This document shows positions 9,717 to 19,642 of a stretch of 64,000 bases of DNA, piece after piece; the stretch's first letter is position 1; every line of letters starts with the position of its first letter. The translations under genes and the position numbers were made by a program. The notes beneath the pieces are model-generated. The model was given only the letters and a program-made list of their open reading frames with translations, ran no database searches and was not told the DNA's origin. The stretch lies in assembly GCA_022826925.1 (NCBI GenBank), contig JAJDTX010000175.1, forward strand, positions 1 through 64,000, in the 5' to 3' direction. This DNA comes from Bryobacterales bacterium (GTDB lineage: Bacteria; Acidobacteriota; Terriglobia; Bryobacterales; UBA6623).

Positions 9717-10607
9717 CTAGCGCCTCCTCAGCCGGAACAGCAGGTATTCGCGCAGGGCCAAGTCCAGGGGCTCGGCCGTGTTCAAGAGCACGTAGTCGGC
9801 ACCCTCGCCCAGAATCCGCTCGCGCAGGGCGGCCACATGCCCTTCCATCAGCCCCGGATAGACGCGCCTGGCGTAGTCGGAGGAGACCTCCATCTCCTCG
9901 CCGGTCTCCATGTCCTCGATCATGGCGGCCGAATCGATGCCGGGCTGGAGTTCCGCAGGATCGAGGACGTGAAAGAAGACGATGTCCTTCCCCTGGTAGG
10001 CAACGGCCCGCAAAGAATCGACGATCTTCTCCGGGTCGGCGTAAAAATCCGAGATCATCGCCACCAAGCCCCGGCGGCGCATCAAGCGCGTCAGCGCCTG
10101 CAAGGGCACCTCCAGATCGGTCCCCGTCGCGGCCTGCGCGTGCTCCAGCACGTGCAAGATGCTCTGCAAGTGGCGCGGGCGGTACTGCGCCGGGCGCACG
10201 TCGCGAACCTGTTCGTCGAACAGGACCAAGCCCACGCCATCATGCTGGCGCGTACACAGATACGCCAGCGCCGCCGCCAGAAAGCGCGCGTAGTCCAGCT
10301 TGCTGGGGCCGCCCGAGGAATAGCCCATCGAAGCGCTGCAATCCAGCAGCAGCATCAGGTGCGTGTTCGTCTCGCCCAGAAAGCGCTTGACGTACACCCG
10401 ATCGGTTCTCGAAAGCACGTTCCAGTCGATATAGCGAGGATCGTCGCCCTCGTTGTAGGCGCGGTACTCGGCGAACTCCTGGCTGAAGCCGAACTGCGGC
10501 GAGCGATGCCCTCCGTGCAGAAAGCCGTCGACCACCGTCTTGGCGACCAGTTCGATGTTCGCCAGACGCTGCAGGATCGCCGGATCGAGGAGTTGCTGGT
10601 CCGCCAT
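9717..10607 (-). CDS. DUF58 domain-containing protein
   Basis: A 296-residue cytoplasmic protein of the DUF58 family. The family signature is clear: the block EFAEYRAYNEGDDPRYIDW (about residues 44-62), then a conserved Arg and the VKRFLGE segment, then a VWA-like strand with the metal-site motif D89-C-S91-A-S93. DUF58 proteins are nearly always encoded next to MoxR ATPases and are thought to be adaptors that link the ATPase to membrane VWA proteins. Here MoxR is upstream with a 59-base gap and the BatA-like gene begins 4 bases downstream, which is the usual gene order. Confidence 0.95.
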   Translation of the reverse strand: MADQQLLDPAILQRLANIELVAKTVVDGFLHGGHRSPQFGFSQEFAEYRAYNEGDDPRYIDWNVLSRTDRVYVKRFLGETNTHLMLLLDCSASMGYSSGGPSKLDYARFLAAALAYLCTRQHDGVGLVLFDEQVRDVRPAQYRPRHLQSILHVLEHAQAATGTDLEVPLQALTRLMRRRGLVAMISDFYADPEKIVDSLRAVAYQGKDIVFFHVLDPAELQPGIDSAAMIEDMETGEEMEVSSDYARRVYPGLMEGHVAALRERILGEGADYVLLNTAEPLDLALREYLLFRLRRR

Positions 10608-10666
10608 CGCCTCACGCGCTCCCGTGGCCGCCCCAGCCAGGACCCGACCGCGCCGGCATGGTCAGA

Positions 10667-11698
<1,032 letters not shown>

Positions 11699-11706
11699 CT
11701 GTGTTC

Positions 11707-13965
11707 CTATTGCGTGACCTGTAGGAGCAATTGCAGTGCTGGACCGAAGGTGGGCGCGCGCTCCAGTGCCTGGAGCACGTGCAGCCGCGCGCTGGCAAGA
11801 TCGCCTATCTTAACGTATGCGCGAGCGAGGTTGTATTCGGCGGCCGCGCGATCCAACGGATCCATCGCCAAGACCGCCTCGAACTCGCGGCGCGCGAGAT
11901 CCGCTCTGCCCGATTCCAGGTGGAGATCGCCAAGCCGCGCGTGGAGTTCCTCGTCCAGGGGCCAGTTGTAGATCAAGCCGTCGTAGGTGTATACCGCTTC
12001 GGCGTCGCGCCCGGCCTCTTCGAGCCAGCCCGCGAGCTTCTTGAGGGTCTCGGGCTGTCGTCCGCGGCGCCTCTCGTATTCTTGGAGCTCGGCCACCGCC
12101 GCCTCCCGGTTCCCGGCCTTGTCATGGGCGTTGGCCAGCAGCACGTACGCGCTGCCGCTGCCAACGTGCTGGGGGTAGGCGGCCTTGGCGGCCTCGGCCG
12201 GCTCGACCGCCCCGTCCCAGTCGCCCTCGCGAGCGTGTTCCAGCGCGGCCTTGAGGTTTCGGCGCCAGCGCGGCAGGCCGTCCAGGGCCGGGCCCAAGGC
12301 GTCGCGCATGTACTCATCGAACTGCTCGTCGAAATCTTCCGGGGATATGTCCAAGACCGCTTCGATGTTCGCACCGGTCGGCACCTCGACTGCGAAACCG
12401 CGCAACAGCTCCACCAGCTTGCCCTCTCCCCAACGCTGGGCGATGAACTTGCAGACGAATCCGGCCTGCATATAGGAGATGGCCACCTGGCCGGCATGCT
12501 TGGGGCGGATGAAGCCCCGGTCCAGCTTCACGACCGGCAGCAGCTCTCGCTTGCGCACCGCCTCTACGTATTCCGGGCCGACGGGCTCCCCCCAACGCAC
12601 GTCGGCCATCCACTCCTCGTACATCGAGATCCCTTCCGAGTACCAGCGGGGGATTAGGTGGTCGGTCGATTCCAAGGTGAACACGTGCGCCAGTTCGTGC
12701 CACAGGGTTGTGCCCCAGTGAAATCCTCCCGGCTCGCGCCCGCTGGGGCTGTCCATCGCGACAACGTACCCGAACGTGACCCCGAGCAGTCCGATCCCGG
12801 GCATGGCCATGGTCCGCACGGCAAAATCGTCGTGATTCGGGTACAACTCCACCCGCACCGGACTCTTCAGCTCGAAGCCGTACTTGCGCGTGAACTCGTC
12901 GATGGCGCGACTGGTCAGCTCGCGAACGTACGGCAGTAGGAGCTGCGACTCGTCCTTGTCCAGGCGGAAGACAGCCCGCACATCCGTATGGGGGCCCGGA
13001 TTTCTGTCCTCGAAGGTGTCGAACTGGTCGTAGGTGTCCAAGAGCCGCAGCGTGTTGACGGTCTTGGCGCTGTAGGGATCGCCGTCGTAGGCGATCTCCA
13101 AGTGGCGCCGCCCCTCGTCGTCGAGGCCCTCCCGCATCAGGTTCACGCCGAGCTCCGCGTGGGCCTGCCAAAGGCTGGGCGCCACGGTGACGGCCTTGCG
13201 CAGGCGCTCGGTGGCCTCGCGATAGCGCCGCGTGATCACGTAGAAGTGGGCTTGCTCGGCGTAGACCTGGCCATAGCGGGCGTTGTAGGCCAGCGCCTTG
13301 TCGACCCACCGGTTGTCGCGCTCTCCCTCCAGCATTTCCAGTGATGCAAGCAGAGCGTACGCTTCCAGAGGCGCCAAGCCTAGCTCCAGCGCCTGCTCGA
13401 GGCCCTTCTCAAGCTGCTCCCGGGCGGTCGCCAAGTCACCCTCTTCCAAGGCCATGCGCCCTAGCAGCAGATAGCCCTCGGCTTGCTCCGGCTTGCGCTC
13501 GAGCGCCTCCTGCGCCAACTCGACCGCCTTGCCCTCGAACCGCGACGCCAGCACGGCGGCCATCCCCAATTGCGCCGGCACGTGGTTCTCGTCCAACGCG
13601 AGCGCCTCCTGGAACAGATTGGCGGCTTCTGCCTGTTGGTGCGAATCGATGTACAAGTAGCCCCAGCGCACGCGAAGATCGGGATCGTCCGGCTCGAGCT
13701 TGATCGCCTCCCGGAAGCGGTCGTTGGCAGCCTTGAGATCCCCCAGCATCCAGTAGGCTTCCGCCTGCGCGGCGGGATCGTACACTTGCAACACGCCGCG
13801 ATAGCAAGCGGCCGCTTCGACCGCCTTGCCTCGGTCGTGCAATTCATCGCAAGGCGCGAGCGCCTCGTGGCGCACTCCGCGCCCATCCCCGCGCTGGCCC
13901 AGCGCCGGCGATCCCGCCGCCAGCACCAGGCCAGCGGCGACGCACCGCCACCCGCGCAACGTCAC
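11707..13965 (-). CDS. TPR protein with gluzincin (peptidase MA-like) metalloprotease domain
   Basis: A 752-residue secreted or envelope protein with a GTG start. A signal peptide lies at the N-terminus (to about residue 24). TPR repeats occupy about residues 35-300, a peptidase MA-like zinc metalloprotease domain about 340-560, and more TPR repeats follow to the end. The metalloprotease motif HELAH is near residue 423 and the third-ligand segment WYSEGISMYEEWM near 446, so the active site looks intact. The GTG overlaps the TGA of the upstream caspase-fold gene (GTGA), and MoxR begins 8 bases after its stop. Substrate unknown. Being within a MoxR/VWA operon suggests envelope protein quality control or assembly, which is inference. 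Confidence 0.88.
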   Translation of the reverse strand: MTLRGWRCVAAGLVLAAGSPALGQRGDGRGVRHEALAPCDELHDRGKAVEAAACYRGVLQVYDPAAQAEAYWMLGDLKAANDRFREAIKLEPDDPDLRVRWGYLYIDSHQQAEAANLFQEALALDENHVPAQLGMAAVLASRFEGKAVELAQEALERKPEQAEGYLLLGRMALEEGDLATAREQLEKGLEQALELGLAPLEAYALLASLEMLEGERDNRWVDKALAYNARYGQVYAEQAHFYVITRRYREATERLRKAVTVAPSLWQAHAELGVNLMREGLDDEGRRHLEIAYDGDPYSAKTVNTLRLLDTYDQFDTFEDRNPGPHTDVRAVFRLDKDESQLLLPYVRELTSRAIDEFTRKYGFELKSPVRVELYPNHDDFAVRTMAMPGIGLLGVTFGYVVAMDSPSGREPGGFHWGTTLWHELAHVFTLESTDHLIPRWYSEGISMYEEWMADVRWGEPVGPEYVEAVRKRELLPVVKLDRGFIRPKHAGQVAISYMQAGFVCKFIAQRWGEGKLVELLRGFAVEVPTGANIEAVLDISPEDFDEQFDEYMRDALGPALDGLPRWRRNLKAALEHAREGDWDGAVEPAEAAKAAYPQHVGSGSAYVLLANAHDKAGNREAAVAELQEYERRRGRQPETLKKLAGWLEEAGRDAEAVYTYDGLIYNWPLDEELHARLGDLHLESGRADLARREFEAVLAMDPLDRAAAEYNLARAYVKIGDLASARLHVLQALERAPTFGPALQLLLQVTQ

Positions 13966-14903
13966 TGCCGCTCCTCGCCGGAGCCGGCTTGCTCGCCGGC
14001 GATCTCTCGCTGGATCGCTGCCATCTCCAACAGCAGCGCCTCCAGTTCCTTCAGGAATTCAGCCTGGGAGAACTCGTCCTTGCGCGCGGTCAGGTCAGCG
14101 ATCTTCAGCTCCAGGCTCTCGCGACGATCCAACAGATCCCGCTTGGAAGGATCCTCCGCCAGCGCGGCAGCCTCCCCGAGCCGAGCCAGCATAAAGCTCT
14201 CGGCCCGCTCCCCTTGCAGTTGCGGGTGCTCGGTCGCGAGCTGCTGGTTATCTGCGTAGTGCGCCTTGACCTTGCTCTCGGCGTACTGGAATGCCTCCAG
14301 CGCGGAGATCGTGTCGTTCTTGTTGGTGTCCGCCTCAGTCGCGGCGAACGCCTCCGCGAAGTACTCGCCGAACACGGTCGCGTTCTTCTCGCGACCGTTC
14401 TTGGTCGCCGTGATGACAACCCGCTGCGCCCCCTTGAGCGTGTCCAGGGCGCCTCCGCTGGAGCTGGTGGTGCTGACCACCAGTTGCCTCGCCGCCGGCA
14501 CGGCGTCCAGCCAGAGCTTCAACTGGGCCCCGGTGATGTCCGGCCCAGGGATGTTGAACTTGTAGCCGCCGCCATCATGGGAACCGTGTCCGACGAGGAA
14601 CACCGCTAGCGCATCCCCCGGGCTCACCCTTCCAGTCAGGGCGCCGAATGCTGACTCGATCCGTCCAGCTGTCGCGTCTGTGCCTGCCAGCACGGTGACC
14701 AAAGCCTCGTCGCCGGCAGTGCGCCGCACAGCTGCCAGCATCCCTGTGATCTGCTCGCGGAAGTTCTCCGAATAGCGCCGTTCGCCGCCAAGGCCTTCCA
14801 GGAGCAAGAAGTGCGTCGCTGCCGACGCGCCTCGCGGCAGGCCGACGCAGAGAGGCAGGAGGCACGCGAGGAGCAGTATCCGCCGCTTGGCGAGCCCCGT
14901 CAT
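13962..14903 (-). CDS. Caspase/legumain-fold protein lacking the catalytic cysteine
   Basis: About 313 residues from the ATG at 14903, which overlaps the TGA of the upstream gene as ATGA; a longer frame from 14984 is disfavoured. A signal peptide precedes the mature part (LLLACLLPLCVG, cleavage near ASA). The central domain looks like a C13/C14 peptidase fold: a hydrophobic strand ending in LVGHGSHDGG near residue 106 matches the catalytic His strand, and a second strand ends in STTSSSGGAL near 148, where active enzymes have the cysteine (for example ACYSGG). Here the position is Thr/Ser, so the protein is probably catalytically inactive or uses a different residue. A C-terminal coiled coil (about 250-300) follows. 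The fold call is from motif resemblance only. Confidence 0.7.
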   Translation of the reverse strand: MTGLAKRRILLLACLLPLCVGLPRGASAATHFLLLEGLGGERRYSENFREQITGMLAAVRRTAGDEALVTVLAGTDATAGRIESAFGALTGRVSPGDALAVFLVGHGSHDGGGYKFNIPGPDITGAQLKLWLDAVPAARQLVVSTTSSSGGALDTLKGAQRVVITATKNGREKNATVFGEYFAEAFAATEADTNKNDTISALEAFQYAESKVKAHYADNQQLATEHPQLQGERAESFMLARLGEAAALAEDPSKRDLLDRRESLELKIADLTARKDEFSQAEFLKELEALLLEMAAIQREIAGEQAGSGEERQ

Positions 14904-17152
14904 ATCACGCCCCAGCGCTTGCGCAACAGCCACTCCGCCGCCCGCAGCAGGATCAGCAGCAAGAACAACGCGGGCATGTCCCACAGGTCCAGCACCTCGC
15001 GGGTCGTAATGCCCGCCTCGGAGAAGCCTATCTCAGAGGGCAGGCCCTCCAACTCGTCCAGCTCCCAGTAGCTGCCCCCCGTTTGATCGGCCAGCCGGGT
15101 CAGCAGGCTGCTGTTCCGCTCCGGGTGAAAATACTCTGCCACGCCGCCCTCTCGGCGGAAGTGCAGCGTGTCCGCGCCCAGCCGCTCGTCTCCAAGGTGC
15201 GCGACCGTCTCCACTAGGTACACTCCTAAGTCTGCAGCATCGACTTCGGCTTCGTACACTCCTTGCTCGCTGGAGGATGGCCGTAGCGCGAACGTCCTCG
15301 GCGGACCCTCTTCGGGCGTGACGGTCGCGCTCACGCGCGCGTTGTTGGCGGGCTCGTAGCGCTTGTCCCGAACTTCCGCCCGGATCTGTACGCGGGACTC
15401 GTCGGCGTAGTTGGAACGGTCCGTGGTAAGCCTGACGGGGTCGGAGGAATCGACCACCAAGGCCCGAAACATCTGGCGCCAGAAGGTGTCGTGGCGGTCG
15501 TCGTCGCTCGGCAGGCCCATGCGCCAGCGCCAGCTCCCTCCGGTAGCGAAGATCATGGAGCGTCCGCGACCGTAGTTCTGACGCACCAGCAGAGGCAGGG
15601 TGTCGACGCCGTACTGCAGCGACATCAACGTCAGCGCGGCGGGCTTGAGGGCGCCGATCCGCTGGAAATCCGCCAACTGCGGCATCTCAGCCCACAGTCG
15701 AGCGTTTTCTTCGGAATCGGGCGACAGGCGGCTGATCAGCGCGTCGCGGCCCTGCCGCGCGATCTCGACCGTGACCTTCTCCCGGACAAACGAGGTGTCG
15801 CCCGGTTCGAGCACTGCCGGCAGGGCATCGACGATCTCAGAATTCTGCCAGCCTCCAGCGCCGAGGCCGTTGGGCCCGGCCAGCATTAGCAGGGTGCCCC
15901 CGCGCCGACTGACGAATTCCCTGATGGCCACCTGCTGCTTGGGGGTGAAGAAGGCCGCTTCGAAGCTGCCGATGATCAGCGCGTCGTAGGCGAACAGTTC
16001 CTCCTGATCCCCCGGGAAGCCGTCTTCGAGTTCCTCGGGCGTGTCGACCCCTTGGCGGTAGAACTTGTTGGTTGACGTCCGCAGCATGGTCACCAGTTGG
16101 ACGCTGGCGTCCTTCTGCACGGCACGGCGCATGAATTTGTACTGCCAGCGCGGCTCGCCCTCGGCGTACAGAATCCGGCGGCGGCGACGCGGCACGTCGA
16201 GCACGCGCCGGCGCTGGTTGTTGCCCGCGATCTCTTCTCCCGGAATGGGCTCGACAGTGAATGTCAGATCGCGAACCCCGGCTTCCCCCGCACCAAAATC
16301 GATCCACTCGCGGCGCACGGGCTCGCCCGGCCTCAGCGTCACGGGCTCGCTCGCAAGCACGCTGGAACCGTCGCGAACCGTGACACGCGTGGAGCGCTCC
16401 GCTTCGCCATCGTGCCTCAAGGTGAGCTGCGCGCTGACCCTGGATCTGGGAAGAGCCTCGGAAGCGACTGCCACGTCGGAGAGTTCGACGTCGCCAAGGA
16501 TGCGCTCGCGGCCCACTCCGACCGCGTGCACGGGCACGTTGTACTTGCGGATCTCGGCAGATAGCTCGCGGTCGAACCGGCCGCTGTTGTCCGCTCCGTC
16601 GCTGACGACCAGCAGCGCTCCCAGCGGCACGGCCGTCGATTCCCGCAGGACGCTCAGGACGGACTCTCCGACGCCGCTGCTGGCGCCTGGCGGGGGGATG
16701 TCCTCCTGCTGCAGCGAGCCGATCCGTTCCGGCTTGGACGAGAAGCCGTACAAGCGCACGCGAAACTTCTCCGATAGCGCGGGCATCACCGTCTCTTGCA
16801 GCGCCCCCACGGCCCGAGCCAGCCGCGAGAGCCCGTCCTCGGCCAGCGACATGCTGCTCGAGGTGTCCACGAGGACGGCAACCGCGTTCTGGCGGCTCTT
16901 GAGCGACTGGACCGCCAACGCCGGCTGCCACAAGAGCACCAGCACAAGGGCGGCGGTCGCGGCCTGAAAGGCCCACACGCCCCACAGGGCGGCGCCAGTC
17001 AGCCGGCTAGGCGCCCGGCGGGCATACGCCAGCAAGCCCAGCGCCGCGACCACGGCCAGCGCGGCCAGAAGCCAGACCGGCCAGCCCGTGGCGAACAGGA
17101 ATTCGCCCTTCCGGTAGGCCGCGAGCGGGTACTTGAACAGGAATTCGAACAC
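14900..17152 (-). CDS. VWA and amidotransferase-like domain membrane protein
   Basis: About 750 residues from a GTG at 17152, placed 11 bases after the DUF4159 stop; this start puts two membrane helices (about 22-43 and 55-77) at the N-terminus, as in related proteins. A VWA domain follows with the metal-site motif D96-T-S98-S-S100. A glutamine-amidotransferase-like domain (about 390-600; ALIIGSFEAAFF and LMLAGPNGLGAGG segments) lies in the middle. The C-terminus carries an Ig-like region and a last membrane helix (MPALFLLLILLRAAEWLL). The stop overlaps the next start as ATGA. It is the largest VWA partner in the MoxR operon. No catalytic Cys-His-Glu triad is obvious in the amidotransferase-like part. 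Confidence 0.85.
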   Translation of the reverse strand: MFEFLFKYPLAAYRKGEFLFATGWPVWLLAALAVVAALGLLAYARRAPSRLTGAALWGVWAFQAATAALVLVLLWQPALAVQSLKSRQNAVAVLVDTSSSMSLAEDGLSRLARAVGALQETVMPALSEKFRVRLYGFSSKPERIGSLQQEDIPPPGASSGVGESVLSVLRESTAVPLGALLVVSDGADNSGRFDRELSAEIRKYNVPVHAVGVGRERILGDVELSDVAVASEALPRSRVSAQLTLRHDGEAERSTRVTVRDGSSVLASEPVTLRPGEPVRREWIDFGAGEAGVRDLTFTVEPIPGEEIAGNNQRRRVLDVPRRRRRILYAEGEPRWQYKFMRRAVQKDASVQLVTMLRTSTNKFYRQGVDTPEELEDGFPGDQEELFAYDALIIGSFEAAFFTPKQQVAIREFVSRRGGTLLMLAGPNGLGAGGWQNSEIVDALPAVLEPGDTSFVREKVTVEIARQGRDALISRLSPDSEENARLWAEMPQLADFQRIGALKPAALTLMSLQYGVDTLPLLVRQNYGRGRSMIFATGGSWRWRMGLPSDDDRHDTFWRQMFRALVVDSSDPVRLTTDRSNYADESRVQIRAEVRDKRYEPANNARVSATVTPEEGPPRTFALRPSSSEQGVYEAEVDAADLGVYLVETVAHLGDERLGADTLHFRREGGVAEYFHPERNSSLLTRLADQTGGSYWELDELEGLPSEIGFSEAGITTREVLDLWDMPALFLLLILLRAAEWLLRKRWGVI

Positions 17153-17163
17153 CGGCCGCCACT

Positions 17164-17964
17164 CTAATGCGTCATTGCGTAGATGACGTAGTTGACAGCG
17201 AACCGATAGGCAAGCGCGGTCATGTTCTCCGGATACTCGGGAAGGTCGGCGTGCTCCCAAGCGTCGCCCATGTCCATGTTGAAGTTGATCGCCACCATCA
17301 GTCGCCCGTCATCGTCATAGACGCCCCGCCAGTGCGGAGTGTAACCACCCTTTTCGTAAGGAGTGCCCGACCACAGGTACTGGATGCCGGGAATCTGCGT
17401 CCGCTGGTCAAGGTCGTACAGCGTGTGCAGGAGCGGGTCATTGTCGGGAATCTCGACGATCGGCCGTTCGGGGAACACGCGCTGCATGCTGGAAGCGAAG
17501 CCGGCCCACTCGGCCGCTCCGTGGAAGTCGTCCACGACCAAGAAGCCGCCGCGCAGCAAGTACTCCCGCAGGCGCTCGGCCTCGCGATCGTCCAAGTACC
17601 AGCGCCCGACTTCAACTGCGTAGATCCACGGGTAGTCGAAGAGCTCTTCGTCCAGCGGATCGAAGAACTTGCCGCCATAGGCGGTATCGATCATCGTCAG
17701 CCGACTGATGCCGTTCGTGAGGTGGTACTCCGCAGCCGGCCAGTCCGTGCGCCAGCCGCCGCGCCGCCGGCCGTACCCATCATTGGACCCATAGGCATAG
17801 CGCACGAACTGGAACTCCCCCCGAGGGTCCGGGTCGAAGTCGTAAGCGCGCGGATCCCCGTCGTAACCGCGTCCCCAGAACTGCAGCGCCCAGAGGCACG
17901 GCGCTGCCGCCAGCAGCAGCAGCGCGACCCACAGCGCCAAGCGACGATACCCCATCGTGAACAT
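17164..17964 (-). CDS. DUF4159 domain-containing protein
   Basis: About 266 residues from the ATG at 17964; further in-frame starts lie upstream, but this one places a single hydrophobic helix (LALWVALLLLAAAPCLWAL) at the N-terminus. The body matches the DUF4159 family: FQFVRYAYG near the N-terminus, an aromatic-rich segment (LFDYPWIYAVEVGRWYL), then a block GGFLVVDDFHG resembling an amidotransferase-like Rossmann fold, and RLMVAINFNMDMGDAWEHAD near the C-terminus. DUF4159 genes usually sit at one end of MoxR-BatA-type operons. It is the first gene of the operon here, 128 bases downstream of the sigma factor gene. Molecular function unknown. Confidence 0.9.
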   Translation of the reverse strand: MFTMGYRRLALWVALLLLAAAPCLWALQFWGRGYDGDPRAYDFDPDPRGEFQFVRYAYGSNDGYGRRRGGWRTDWPAAEYHLTNGISRLTMIDTAYGGKFFDPLDEELFDYPWIYAVEVGRWYLDDREAERLREYLLRGGFLVVDDFHGAAEWAGFASSMQRVFPERPIVEIPDNDPLLHTLYDLDQRTQIPGIQYLWSGTPYEKGGYTPHWRGVYDDDGRLMVAINFNMDMGDAWEHADLPEYPENMTALAYRFAVNYVIYAMTH

Positions 17965-18092
17965 GCGCGGCCCGTTGCGCGGGCGCCCATGAGAGTACCA
18001 CAGCGGCAGGGCGCATCTGAACCGACCGCAGCCACGTGGCCCGAACGGGATGCAGCGGATGGACCGCCGCATCCCTAGGGCCATGCGGCGGT

Positions 18093-19535
18093 TCAGAGAG
18101 GCAGCAAGTAGCGCAGCGTCGCCGCCTGCTCGGGCTGGCGCAGGTCCGCCAGAGCCTTGAGCTCCAGCTGCCGGATGCGCTCCCGCGTGAGGCCGAACTT
18201 CTCGCCGATCTCCTGCAGCGTGTGCTGGCGCTCGTGGCCGATGCCGAAACGCAGCTGCAGCACCCTGCGCTCCATCTCCGGCAGCGATTCCAAGACTCCA
18301 GCGGTCTCGCCCACAAGGTCGCCGTCGACCAGCTCCTGCATGGGCGAAGCCGCGTGCTTGTCCTCGAGCATCTCCGCCAGGGTCGAATCCCCGTCAGGGC
18401 CAACACGGGTCTCCAGCGAAACCGGCGAGAGGCCGATCAGCCGCAGCATCTCCACCTTGTCGACGTCCACGTCGAGATACTCGGCAACCTCCTCGTTCGA
18501 AGGGGTCCGCCCGTGCTCTCGCTCGAGCAGGTGGAGCGCCCGGTTGAACTTGTTGAGCTGCTCGTTCATGTGCACCGGCACGCGGACCGTGCGCGACTGG
18601 TCGGACAGCGCCCGCATGACAGCCTGCCGAATCCACCAAGTGGCGTAGGTCGAGAACTTGAAGCCTCGCCGGTAGTCGAACTTCTCGACCGCCCGGGCCA
18701 AGCCGATGTTGCCCTCCTGGATCAGGTCCAGCAGGTGCAGGCCGCGGTTCACGAACTTCTTGGCCACCGACACCACCAGCCGCAAGTTGGCCTCGATCAA
18801 GGCATTCTTGCTCGCCTCGACCTGGCTCTGGGCCCGCTGCAATCGGGCCAATTGGCGCCGGCCCTCGGCGGCCCCTACCGGCGCCCACTCCTCGCCGACG
18901 GTCCCTTGGCCGTCCAGCCGTTCGACCTCCCGCGCGAAAAGGGTCGCGTACGACCGCCACACGTCCGGGTCCAGCGGCAACCTGCGGATCGCACGCGAGA
19001 GGGCCACCAGCTCCCTGTAATACGCCCAGCGCAGGGCGCGATTCGCCCCAATCTTCAGCGCTCCGGCCTCGTCCCAAGCGGCCTTGGTCTCCGCTAGATT
19101 CTGCAGCATGCGCATGATCCGGCCCAAGCGCTGCTTGAGGCCGCGCACACCGGTCTCCACTGTCTCGGCGTCCGCCCCGCCGGCGCCGGCAATCAACTGC
19201 CTGCCCAACTGGGGGTTCTGGCGCAGGCGCTGCTGCATTTCGCGCAACTCGCGCCACAGCCACGAACTCTGCGAGAGCACCGCCCGCATGCGGGCCTCGG
19301 CGGATTCCAGCTTCTTGGCGAGGCGCACTTCGCCCTCGCTGTCCAGCAGTGGCACCATGCCAATCTCGGACAGGTATAGGCGGACGTTGTCCTCAGGCGC
19401 AGAAGCCTCTTCCCGCTCGTTGCCATCGGCGGGCGCGTTCTGCTCGATCACGCCGTCGGACAACTCGCTGTCCTGCGCGGCGCGCGCATCGGCCTGTGCG
19501 CGCGCCGCTCGGTCGCGCAGCCTTCTGCGTAGCAT
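18093..19535 (-). CDS. RpoD/SigA-family sigma-70 factor
   Basis: A 480-residue sigma factor. Region 1.2 is visible as [20 protein letters not shown] (about 49-68), followed by a non-conserved region of about 180 residues. Region 2 carries [12 protein letters not shown], the [11 protein letters not shown] helix and [12 protein letters not shown] (regions 2.1-2.4). Region 3 has [16 protein letters not shown], and region 4.2 the helix-turn-helix [20 protein letters not shown]. The C-terminal tail resembles primary sigma factors. Region 1.1 is missing, so the protein is shorter than a typical RpoD of 550-700 residues; it could be the housekeeping factor or a group 2 paralogue. A sigma70-like promoter is visible about 80 bases upstream. 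Confidence 0.93.
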   Translation of the reverse strand: MLRRRLRDRAARAQADARAAQDSELSDGVIEQNAPADGNEREEASAPEDNVRLYLSEIGMVPLLDSEGEVRLAKKLESAEARMRAVLSQSSWLWRELREMQQRLRQNPQLGRQLIAGAGGADAETVETGVRGLKQRLGRIMRMLQNLAETKAAWDEAGALKIGANRALRWAYYRELVALSRAIRRLPLDPDVWRSYATLFAREVERLDGQGTVGEEWAPVGAAEGRRQLARLQRAQSQVEASKNALIEANLRLVVSVAKKFVNRGLHLLDLIQEGNIGLARAVEKFDYRRGFKFSTYATWWIRQAVMRALSDQSRTVRVPVHMNEQLNKFNRALHLLEREHGRTPSNEEVAEYLDVDVDKVEMLRLIGLSPVSLETRVGPDGDSTLAEMLEDKHAASPMQELVDGDLVGETAGVLESLPEMERRVLQLRFGIGHERQHTLQEIGEKFGLTRERIRQLELKALADLRQPEQAATLRYLLPL

Positions 19536-19613
19536 TGTGTTTACCTCCCTCTGTTAGCTTGGACGCAGCAGAGATCGATTTGGTTGCCTCGCTTCTTACA
19601 ACGACTTGACATT

Positions 19614-19642
19614 ATTTAACAATTAATGCGGGCGGGTGTCAA
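19614..19642 (-). promoter_or_regulatory. Putative sigma70-type promoter for the sigma factor gene
   Basis: Read on the minus strand, a perfect TTGACA (19642-19637) is followed after 17 bases by TTAAAT (19619-19614), a four-of-six match to TATAAT. Transcription would begin near 19606, giving a leader of about 70 bases before the start at 19535. The stretch is strikingly AT-rich in a GC-rich neighbourhood. No experiment supports it. Confidence 0.45.

Noticed and set aside
7883-10390. An 835-codon open frame on the plus strand opposite the BatA and DUF58 genes
   Set aside because: Same shadow effect; the real genes on the minus strand have clear VWA and DUF58 motifs.
19606-19611. TTGACA on the plus strand upstream of the S41 protease
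   Set aside because: No -10 box lies at the right distance (17 bases later reads CGGGCG); TATAAT at 19644-19649 is 32 bases away. The minus-strand promoter for the sigma factor explains the AT-rich stretch better.
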